Positions 39,419 to 46,094 of a DNA stretch of 64,000 nt are shown here, in pieces; the first letter of the stretch is position 1, and the number at the start of each line of letters is the position of its first letter. The position numbers were made by a program, and so were the translations under genes. Source of the DNA: JADMJV01 sp964649085. Lineage in GTDB: Bacteria > Vulcanimicrobiota > Xenobia > Xenobiales > JADMJV01. Below the pieces are notes generated by a model. The model saw nothing but the letters and a program-made list of their open reading frames with translations. It ran no database searches and was not told where the DNA came from. The stretch lies in contig CAZYPN010000004.1 in NCBI GenBank assembly GCA_964649085.1, positions 62,001-126,000 of the forward strand. Direction: 5' to 3'.

Positions 39419-40903
39419 ATGCAAGATATTCAGCAGCAGTTTGACGCGATCCAGGCCGGGCTTCCCGACCTTTGGCGCCGAATCTCCCAGAGCCGCGAGC
39501 CGCGTTTGGCGGTGGCTGTACCTTCACTCTCTCTCGACCTCGAGGGCCTGCCCCTGCCGGGAGGCTTGCTCCACTTCGAGGAGCGCCTGCTCTATCTGCT
39601 GCACCTTCTCGGGCAACCCGCCTGCCAGTTGTGGTTCCTCACCTCTCATCTGATTTCCGAGGAGGAGGTCGCTTACTATCTGCATTTTCTGCGTCACGTG
39701 CCTTATGCTCACGCGCGCCGTCGATTGCGCCTGCAGCCCATGCTCGATCGCGGGCTCAAGCCCCTGACCCAGAAGCTGCTCGAGCGACCGGCTCTGCTTG
39801 AGCGCCTGCGCAACAAGATCCGGGGCTGCCCCAATGCCTATCTAACCGTCTATTCCAGTACCGAGCTGGAAATGCAACTGGCCGTTTCGCTGGGCCTGCC
39901 CATCCTGGGCACCGATCCTCGTCATATGGGTCTGGCCAGCAAAGAGCAGTCGCGTCAACTGTTTGAAAGCCTGGGGCTGCAGGTGCCGCCGGGTCGGGTT
40001 GGCCTGCGCGACCTGGAAGATCTCACCGGGGCCATCCTGGATTTGCTCGAGAGTGGCGCTGTTGGTGCCCACTGTCCGCACATTGTGGTGAAGCAGAACC
40101 AGGGGGTCTCGGGGCTGGGCAATCGGCGCCTGAGTCTGATGCCGTTTTGGAATCTTTTGGTGGCCGATTTGCCCCGCGAAGAGAAGCAAGCACGCCTGGC
40201 CCAGGCTTTGCGACGCCACTGGGGTGACGCCGAAGGCAAGGCCTTCTGGCCGCGCTTCGAGCGCCTGGGTGGGGTGGTGGAACAGCACCTCGAAGGCGAG
40301 TCGATCAGTGTTCAGGTGCACATCTCTCCCCTGGGCGAAGTCAGTATTGTGGGCGTGTTGCAAGAGATGATGGATGAGAAGGGTCGCTATCGAGGGGCCA
40401 TCTTCCCGGCTCCTGACGTCCTGGCCCAGCCCGCCCTGGCTCAGTCTCGTAAAGTCGCCGATGAACTGGCGAGTCGCGGAGTGTGTGGGCGCTTCGAAGT
40501 GGACTTCCTGGTGCAATCGGAGCAGGTTTTTGCCCTCGATCTGAACTTCCGCAAGAGCAACTCGACCGGTTCCCTGCGCACGCTCAATCTGCTGGCCGGC
40601 GGCGGCTACTGCCCCGACGCCAACCTGTACCGAGACGCAGGGGGGCAGTGTCGGGCGATGTTCACCACCGACTGGATGACGCTCGGTCCGCACGCTCGTT
40701 CACCCCAGGACATCATCGAACTGGCCACCGAAGACGGATTGAATTACAGCACGGCCACCCATAGCGGCATCGTATTTCAGATGCTGGGAGGGGCTTCGGC
40801 CAACGGACGGGTTGGGGTGACCAGCGTGGGCAGCAATTCTGAAGAGGCCCAGGCCCTCTACCGACAGGCCGAGCAGTTATTGGGCGGTGGCGGTTTGAGT
40901 TGA
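39419..40903 (+). CDS. Pre-ATP-grasp/ATP-grasp peptide-ligase-like protein
   Basis: The 494-residue protein has an N-terminal pre-ATP-grasp region (SLSLDLEGLPLPGGLLHFEE) and an ATP-grasp fold. The ATP loop is KQNQGVSGLGNR (about 225-236), the second strand is VVEQHLEGESISVQV, and the metal-binding end is RFEVDFLV ... FALDLNFRKSNS. The layout recalls PGM1-type ligases, which join an amino acid to a peptide in pheganomycin synthesis. The true substrates are unknown. GGAG lies six bases before the ATG. It is co-transcribed with the subtilase, and its end overlaps the convergent transglycosylase by 27 bases. Confidence 0.78.
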   Translation: MQDIQQQFDAIQAGLPDLWRRISQSREPRLAVAVPSLSLDLEGLPLPGGLLHFEERLLYLLHLLGQPACQLWFLTSHLISEEEVAYYLHFLRHVPYAHARRRLRLQPMLDRGLKPLTQKLLERPALLERLRNKIRGCPNAYLTVYSSTELEMQLAVSLGLPILGTDPRHMGLASKEQSRQLFESLGLQVPPGRVGLRDLEDLTGAILDLLESGAVGAHCPHIVVKQNQGVSGLGNRRLSLMPFWNLLVADLPREEKQARLAQALRRHWGDAEGKAFWPRFERLGGVVEQHLEGESISVQVHISPLGEVSIVGVLQEMMDEKGRYRGAIFPAPDVLAQPALAQSRKVADELASRGVCGRFEVDFLVQSEQVFALDLNFRKSNSTGSLRTLNLLAGGGYCPDANLYRDAGGQCRAMFTTDWMTLGPHARSPQDIIELATEDGLNYSTATHSGIVFQMLGGASANGRVGVTSVGSNSEEAQALYRQAEQLLGGGGLS

Positions 40904-41698
40904 GGCCAGGGTGGCGCGATACAGTCCCATGATTTTTCGGGGGTAGGCGGCCAGTTCCGAAACCTTTCGGGTGCCTCCGCGGGGGCCGAAAACGTCCATG
41001 CAGGCCCGATGCAGCGGAGAGTTCAGGTGCTGGCCTGGGGCCCCGGCCACCTGGTCCCAATCGCGCGGGTCCAGGCCGGCTTCAATGGCGTAGGACATTG
41101 CCCGCAGAATGGTGCCGCCGCCGCCGTTGTAGGCGGCCAGGGCCAGGTGCCAGCGCTCGTCTCCCTGGGGTTCGCCGCGAAGGCTGTAGAATTCCGCGAC
41201 ACGCGACGAGAAAGGTACGGACTCCACGGGCTTACCGATGATCTGTGGATAGTTGGCGGGTTCGGAAATCACCTTGTACTTCTCTTGGAAGGCTTGAATG
41301 CCGGCCGGAACGGCCTTCAGCGGGTCGAACCGGTCGCGGGTGCTCAGTCCGAAACGTTGGGCGGTATCGGGCATCAACTGGGTCAGTCCGGCGGCTCCGG
41401 CCGGACTGAGGGCGGTTGGATTAAACGAACTCTCGATCGCCACCAGAGATTTGTAGAGCACCGGAGGCAGAGGCGTGGAAAGGTCTTTCCAAAAGCTTTG
41501 TACGCTCTGGGCGATCAGGTCGTTGAAAAGATTTTCGCGCTTGCCAAAGCCCCATGACGTCCACAGGTCTTGGGGACTGGGAGAGGTGGCCTTGGGGATG
41601 AGGTCGGCGAAAGGAAGAGGGCCTGCACTGGCCGGAACCCATTGCACGAATCCGGCGAAAAACAGCGTGGCCAGGGTCCGTTTACCGTAGCGAGTCAA
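40877..41698 (-). CDS. Soluble lytic murein transglycosylase
   Basis: The 273-residue protein has a signal peptide (MTRYGKRTLATLFFAGFVQWVPASA) and an SLT domain. The catalytic glutamate is in VAIESSFNPTALSP (E89), followed by AGLTQLMPDTA and the later LALAAYNGG. It cleaves peptidoglycan glycan strands with formation of an anhydro product. TTG 41698 has GGGAGG eight bases upstream and places the signal peptide at the N-terminus. Substrate-site residues look intact. Confidence 0.9.
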   Translation of the reverse strand: MTRYGKRTLATLFFAGFVQWVPASAGPLPFADLIPKATSPSPQDLWTSWGFGKRENLFNDLIAQSVQSFWKDLSTPLPPVLYKSLVAIESSFNPTALSPAGAAGLTQLMPDTAQRFGLSTRDRFDPLKAVPAGIQAFQEKYKVISEPANYPQIIGKPVESVPFSSRVAEFYSLRGEPQGDERWHLALAAYNGGGGTILRAMSYAIEAGLDPRDWDQVAGAPGQHLNSPLHRACMDVFGPRGGTRKVSELAAYPRKIMGLYRATLASTQTATAQ

Positions 41699-41777
41699 GG
41701 CAGCAACCTCCCAGAATGAGTGTCTGTCCATGGGCTTTCCAACCAGCCCCGGAAATCCTCGCCCTGGAGTGAAAAAA

Positions 41778-42116
41778 CTATTTGGGTGGCTCGTCTGGTT
41801 GCTGCAGGTCGTCGATGCGGGTGAAGCGCACCACCTGGATCGATTTCCAGCCCAGCGCGTCCTCGCTGATGGTGCCCGAAGCGACCACCCATTCGCCCAC
41901 CAGTGCCTTGAGTTCCGTCAACTTGGGACCGGTCACCAGATAGGGCTCTTCCTGGGCCCCTTCCCCTACTACGATTTCAATCGTGAGCACATTGCCCTGG
42001 GCATCCTCGGAACCCGCCTTTACCCAGCCCGAGATGACGCCAGTGGCACTTGAGGGAGCGGCTGGTGCAAAGCAGACCAGAAGATGAAACAGGATGAAAA
42101 CGAGAGTGAAACGCAA
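41778..42116 (-). CDS. Small secreted OB-fold-like protein
   Basis: The 112-residue product has a signal peptide (MRFTLVFILFHLLVCFAPAAP). A short beta-rich domain follows (VISGWVKAG ... EPYLVTGPKL ... LVGEWVVASGTI) that looks like a small OB-fold, and an acidic-proline tail ends it. Function is unknown. It lies 79 bases upstream of the transglycosylase on the same strand and may be in the same transcript. A near-consensus AT-rich segment before its start (42120-42150) may hold its promoter. Confidence 0.65.
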   Translation of the reverse strand: MRFTLVFILFHLLVCFAPAAPSSATGVISGWVKAGSEDAQGNVLTIEIVVGEGAQEEPYLVTGPKLTELKALVGEWVVASGTISEDALGWKSIQVVRFTRIDDLQQPDEPPK

Positions 42117-42221
42117 TGAATGGTCTCCTTACTTTGAATTTATTTCAATAAAGTGGGGGGAAAACCCTGCTTTATCTGGCCCTTTGCAGGGTACAACCGG
42201 CACCGGCTAAAATCTTGAGCC

Positions 42222-43313
42222 GTGCAGCAGAACACGAAGCTGGCTTCGCTCTTTCAACTTGTTGATGATCCTTCACCGGTAGTTCAGGCCGAAGTGCGCC
42301 AGGCGCTGTTGCCCTATGCCGCTGAAATGACCGCCAGAGTGGCCGAGTTCCAACTCGACGCAGAACGCCGACAGGCGCTCAGGCAACGGTTGGCCCACTG
42401 GCGCAAAGGCAGACTGCTGACGGCCTGGGCCAGTCTTCCCGAGCAACCGCTCGAGCGAGCCCAGGAGTTGTTCTGGGAGTATGAGCGTCTGTGGCTCGAC
42501 GACCAGAACCTGGGCCAGCAGTTAGCCGACCTGAGCCAGCAGATGGCCGAACACGCGCCCGACCTGCATACCTTGCCCGCACTGCTGTTCCGCCAGCGCT
42601 TTCAGGGAAATCGCGACGACTACTACTCGCCCAGCAACAACTCGCTGGCCCAGTTGCTTCACACGGGTCGCGGCAACCCCATCACTCTCTCGGTGCTGCT
42701 CATCCTGGTCGGCCGGCGGCTGGGGCTGAAGTATGAGGGCATCGCCTTTCCCGGTCATTTTCTGGTCAGAGCCGCAGACACGCTGCTCGATTGCTTCAAT
42801 GGCGGACGAAACTTGGGGCCGGAACTTACCCCCGAGCTGCGTGGCCGCTTTTCCCAGGCTGAAATCGACGCTCTGCTGGCCCGGCCTGCCAGTGAAGCCG
42901 ACATGGTCATGCGGATCCTGCGGAACTTTGTGGTGGCCTATCAGCGTTCAGAACAACGTGAACTTTTCAATCTCTATACGCTGTTGTTGAAAGACTTCGC
43001 GGCCCGACGCTCGGGTCTTGGAGCCGGCTTGCCCTTGCGCGAGCCGCTTTATGCTCCAGGCCATGTGGTGCAGCATCGCCGTAAGGAGTATCGAGGCGTC
43101 GTCGTCGATTATCAACTGTATCAGGACGGCCCGGCTCACGAGCCGGTCTATCGCATTCTGGTTCACGGCTCGCCGCAGGTCGCCACGGCCCGCGAAGAAG
43201 CCCTGGCTCCAGACTCGGGGGGACTGGTGGCCCATCCCTTTGTCAGCGTGTTTTTTACACGCTTCGAAGATGGTGCCTACTGGAGGAATAACCATCCCTG
43301 GGAGGAGAGCTGA
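42222..43313 (+). CDS. SirB1-type transglutaminase-fold protein fused to a YccV-like domain
   Basis: The 363-residue protein has a helical N-terminus and a Transglut_core2 (SirB1) domain with GNPITLSVLLILVGRRLGL and FPGHFLVR (about 135-185). The C-terminal YccV/HspQ-like domain (from about 270) reads YAPGHVVQHRRKEYRGVVVD. The same two domains occur together in the eukaryotic ubiquitin-ligase adaptor FBXO21. The bacterial function is unknown; HspQ modulates Lon proteolysis, so a protein-quality role is plausible. It starts with GTG 42222 and overlaps the next gene as TGATG. Confidence 0.85.
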   Translation: MQQNTKLASLFQLVDDPSPVVQAEVRQALLPYAAEMTARVAEFQLDAERRQALRQRLAHWRKGRLLTAWASLPEQPLERAQELFWEYERLWLDDQNLGQQLADLSQQMAEHAPDLHTLPALLFRQRFQGNRDDYYSPSNNSLAQLLHTGRGNPITLSVLLILVGRRLGLKYEGIAFPGHFLVRAADTLLDCFNGGRNLGPELTPELRGRFSQAEIDALLARPASEADMVMRILRNFVVAYQRSEQRELFNLYTLLLKDFAARRSGLGAGLPLREPLYAPGHVVQHRRKEYRGVVVDYQLYQDGPAHEPVYRILVHGSPQVATAREEALAPDSGGLVAHPFVSVFFTRFEDGAYWRNNHPWEES

Positions 43314-43771
43314 TGAACGTACGAATTTTCTTACTGGGGTTGCTGCTTACCACGGCCTGTGGCGCCCAGCCGTCTAACCCTCAGAGGATGAAAGCGGAAG
43401 TGGAAGCCATCTTGCGCGAGTTCGCCCAACTGGGCACTCGGCCATACTCCAGCCAGTGGCCCAACGGCAATCCTAAGGAAAAGTTGGAGAAGGCCCCTGA
43501 CGGAACGCTGAGTTTTACCCGGTTTTTTCCCACGGGGGGCTATGCCGTTCGCTATCAACGCAAGCCGGGAAAGGTGATCAAGCTCGAGCGCTACTTCGGC
43601 AACGGTAAAACCTCGATGTTGTTGAACCGGGACGAGCGCATCACCGACTTTACTTCCTACTGGGAAAATGGAAATAAGAAGGCCAAGTATCAGGAGAATC
43701 GCCACACCCGGAAGATTTTTTACGATGCTCGGGATATTGATGGAAAGCAGGTGTACCCACCGGTCCGATGA
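43313..43771 (+). CDS. Small exported protein with MORN-like repeats
   Basis: The 152-residue product has a signal sequence ending in LLLTTACGAQ. The cysteine could be lipidated, although the -3 residue is threonine, so the lipobox is imperfect. The C-terminal half has YFGNGKTSML, YWENGNKKAKYQ and similar turns resembling MORN repeats. It is coupled on both sides (TGATG and ATGA) and so belongs to the operon with ferrochelatase. Confidence 0.7.
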   Translation: MNVRIFLLGLLLTTACGAQPSNPQRMKAEVEAILREFAQLGTRPYSSQWPNGNPKEKLEKAPDGTLSFTRFFPTGGYAVRYQRKPGKVIKLERYFGNGKTSMLLNRDERITDFTSYWENGNKKAKYQENRHTRKIFYDARDIDGKQVYPPVR

Positions 43772-44796
43772 GATTGCCCTATGATGCTCTGATTCTGGTT
43801 TCCTTCGGAGGCCCCGATCGTCCCGAAGACGTGATGCCTTTTCTTGAGAACGTTACGCGTGGTCGCGGGGTGCCGCGCCATCGCCTGGAGGAGGTCGCCG
43901 AACACTACTACCATTTTGGCGGTAAGAGCCCGATCAATGAACAAAATCTGGCCCTGATTGCTGCCCTGCGAGAAGAATTGCAGCGTCGTGAGATTGAACT
44001 GCCGATTTACTTCGGTAACCGCAACTGGCAACCGTTCCTCAAGGACACCGTCGCCGAGATGAGCCATCGGGGGGTGCAGAAGGCTCTGGCCTTCTTCACT
44101 TCCGCCTTCAGTTGCTATTCGGGTTGCCGCCAGTATCGCGAGAACCTGGCCGAGGCCTGTGAGGGCCTGGAGAGCCCACCCGAGTTCGACAAGCTGCGGA
44201 TGTTCTATAACCATCCTGGCTTCATCGAGCCCCAGGTTCAGGCTCTGAGTTCCACGCTTGCACCGTTGCAGGGGAAGCCCGTGATGGTGCTCTTCACGGC
44301 CCACAGCATTCCGCTCAGCATGGCCGAGAACTGTCGCTACGAGGTTCAGTTGCGAGAGGCTGCGCGGTTGGTGGCCGAGGGAGCGGGCGTCGACCGCTAC
44401 GAGCTGGTCTACCAAAGCCGCAGCGGCTCTCCGCATCAGCCCTGGCTCGAGCCCGACGTCGGCGAGCGTATTCGCCAGCTCAGTAGTGAGGCTCAGCACT
44501 TTGTGGTGGTGCCGATCGGCTTTATTTCGGATCACATGGAGGTGCTGTTCGACCTCGATACCGAGGTGGCCGATCTCTGTAAGGAATTGGGACTTCACCT
44601 GCATCGTCTGCCCACGGTGGGCACCCATCCCACCTTCGTCAACATGGTCGTCGAACTGATTCTGGAACGCTCGGGTCTGCTGACCGAAAGGCGGGCGCTG
44701 GGAAATCTGGGTCCGAGTCACGACACCTGTCCGGCCAACTGCTGTTTGCACGGTGTGGCTCCCAAGAAACCGGCGCTGGCCCAGGCCGGCGCCTGA
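43768..44796 (+). CDS. hemH: Ferrochelatase, actinobacterial (coproporphyrin) type
   Basis: The 342-residue enzyme inserts ferrous iron into a porphyrin. The catalytic His is in LFTAHSIPLSM (about 179) and the conserved Glu is in FISDHMEVLFDLD (about 258). YFGNRNW and SGCRQYREN resemble actinobacterial enzymes that use coproporphyrin III. The internal SGCRQY cysteine together with the C-terminal CPANCC suggests a [2Fe-2S] cluster as in those enzymes. It overlaps the previous gene as ATGA. No other heme gene is nearby. Confidence 0.9.
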   Translation: MRLPYDALILVSFGGPDRPEDVMPFLENVTRGRGVPRHRLEEVAEHYYHFGGKSPINEQNLALIAALREELQRREIELPIYFGNRNWQPFLKDTVAEMSHRGVQKALAFFTSAFSCYSGCRQYRENLAEACEGLESPPEFDKLRMFYNHPGFIEPQVQALSSTLAPLQGKPVMVLFTAHSIPLSMAENCRYEVQLREAARLVAEGAGVDRYELVYQSRSGSPHQPWLEPDVGERIRQLSSEAQHFVVVPIGFISDHMEVLFDLDTEVADLCKELGLHLHRLPTVGTHPTFVNMVVELILERSGLLTERRALGNLGPSHDTCPANCCLHGVAPKKPALAQAGA

Positions 44797-44798
44797 GC

Positions 44799-44826
44799 AA
44801 AAAAAAAACGCCCGACGAATCGGGCG
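44799..44826 (-). terminator. Strong intrinsic terminator on the minus strand, orphan
   Basis: Read on the minus strand, CGCCCGA-TTCG-TCGGGCG is followed by ten T. This is a textbook terminator, but there is no minus-strand gene upstream of it: the region to 45085 has none and the next gene is on the plus strand. On the plus strand the ten-A tract precedes the hairpin, so it would not stop hemH. Confidence 0.85.
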
Positions 44827-44960
44827 GCTCAATTATGCAGGTTCGGAGGGGTCTACGCAATAAACCGTAAGATGGAAGCCATCTTGGGTAGCTGCCGGTG
44901 GCTGCACCGGCTGCCTTGCTCACTCACAGTGAACCACGGCCCCCCCCCGGCCACAACGCT
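44827..44960 (-). other. Possible small RNA next to the orphan terminator
   Basis: Between hemH and the ParB-like gene lie strong inverted repeats: GATGG/CCATC (near 44873) and a GGTA...GCCGGTG-GCTG-CACCGGC-TGCC stem (44888-44915). No open frame of note is present. A minus-strand transcript ending at the terminator at 44799 would contain them. I see only weak minus-strand promoter candidates. Confidence 0.35.
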
Positions 44961-45033
44961 GTGTCTATTGCCAGAATGTGAACGATGTAACCGGTTTGTA
45001 ATCCGTGGTGGTAGTCTTGTTCATATCTGGAGT

Positions 45034-45063
45034 TTCAAGATTCTTTTAAGGCTCCGGTATAGT
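45034..45063 (+). promoter_or_regulatory. Possible promoter of the ParB-like gene
   Basis: A -10-like TATAGT (45058-45063) lies 18 bases after TTCAAG, an imperfect -35. The predicted start is 15 to 20 bases before the ATG at 45086, and GAGGAA lies near the start. Confidence 0.4.
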
Positions 45064-45085
45064 CTCCCGGGGGAATGAGGAACTG

Positions 45086-45958
45086 ATGAGCTGGCTCAAT
45101 CGCTTTCGCTCTCGCCCCTTGCTGAGCTACGACGAAGTTCAGTCGGAGTTGAGAAGTCACCGCTATACGTTTTGCGGACTGCATACCATCGACCTGGAGT
45201 CGGTGGTGGGCAGCCAGGGCCGGTGGCGCGATTTTTCCCGTGATTTTCAGGCCCTGCCTCAGCATCAACAAAGGCTTAAAAGCCTGGCGGAAGCAGGGCC
45301 CGAGGTGCAGGGCAGGCCCATCGAGGTCTATCGCCTCGACCAGGTCTACTTCATCCGCGACGGTCACCATCGGGTAGCCCTGGCGCGCTCGCGCGGGCAA
45401 ACTCAGATTCAGGCCCTGGTGACTCGGGTTGAGGTGCGGGCCCCTCTGACGGCCGAAATGGAGCAGGAGCAGGTGTTGCAGGCCGCCCAGCTCAGCCATT
45501 TTCTGCAACAGACCAATCTGGATCAGCACGCCCCCGACAGCGACTTTTGCGTGAGCCGGCCCGGGCTACACGAGGTCTTGATGCAGCACATCGAGGTGCA
45601 TCGCTATTACCTGGGTTGTCAGCATCATCGCGCCTTTTCTCTGATCGAGTCGGCGGCCAGCTGGCACGATCTGGTCTATCAGCCGGTCCAGGAGGCGCTA
45701 CGCCTCAGTGGAGCCCGCCGCGAGTTTCCCCAGCGCACGGCCGTCGAACTCTACCTGTGGGTGGCTTACCATCGCGAGCACATGCGCGAATTGGGCCAGG
45801 AGTTACAGGATCTGGAGGTGGCCCGCGGCCTGGTCGAGCAGTTTAGCGAGCGCCCGGGGTTCAGCCTGTGGAAACGTTTCCGACGGGTGTTCCTGGCGGC
45901 CTGGAAGGCGGCTCATGAAGGGCCCGAGCCCCCGCGTCTGGCCGGAGGAGCGTCGTAA
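45086..45958 (+). CDS. ParB-like nuclease-fold protein
   Basis: The 290-residue protein contains VYRLDQVYFIRDGHHRVALA (about 79-98), the Asp-Gly-His-His-Arg motif of the ParB/Srx fold. A long C-terminal helical region follows (residues 130-290). Proteins of this type are annotated as ParB-like, but no ParA, parS or other partition gene is near, so a chromosome-partition role is doubtful. GAGGAA lies six bases before the ATG. The C-terminal end may overlap a short minus-strand frame. Confidence 0.7.
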   Translation: MSWLNRFRSRPLLSYDEVQSELRSHRYTFCGLHTIDLESVVGSQGRWRDFSRDFQALPQHQQRLKSLAEAGPEVQGRPIEVYRLDQVYFIRDGHHRVALARSRGQTQIQALVTRVEVRAPLTAEMEQEQVLQAAQLSHFLQQTNLDQHAPDSDFCVSRPGLHEVLMQHIEVHRYYLGCQHHRAFSLIESAASWHDLVYQPVQEALRLSGARREFPQRTAVELYLWVAYHREHMRELGQELQDLEVARGLVEQFSERPGFSLWKRFRRVFLAAWKAAHEGPEPPRLAGGAS

Positions 45959-46038
45959 TAAGGCCGGGGCGGGTCGGCGGGTTGCAGCGTCAGGGCCGCG
46001 GTGGCCATCATCAGAGCGAGCAAGAAGCAGGTTTCCAT
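45913..46038 (-). CDS. Possible 41-residue exported peptide
   Basis: A short frame, METCFLLALMMATAALTLQP followed by a proline/tyrosine/glycine-rich tail, looks like a signal peptide with a small mature part. It lies 56 bases downstream of the phospholipase-like gene on the same strand and overlaps the end of the ParB-like gene. No strong Shine-Dalgarno is visible, so it may not be expressed. Confidence 0.3.
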   Translation of the reverse strand: METCFLLALMMATAALTLQPADPPRPYYDAPPARRGGSGPS

Positions 46039-46094
46039 AGTCCCAGCCTGGCAGGGCTGGCTGAAGCTCCAGGGGGAGCAATCTGAAGATTGGC

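Noticed and set aside
44847..44915. A cyclic-di-GMP-I type riboswitch on the plus strand
   Set aside because: ACGCAA, AAACC and GGTAGC occur in order, but the second ACGCAAAGCC element and the receptor helix arrangement are missing.
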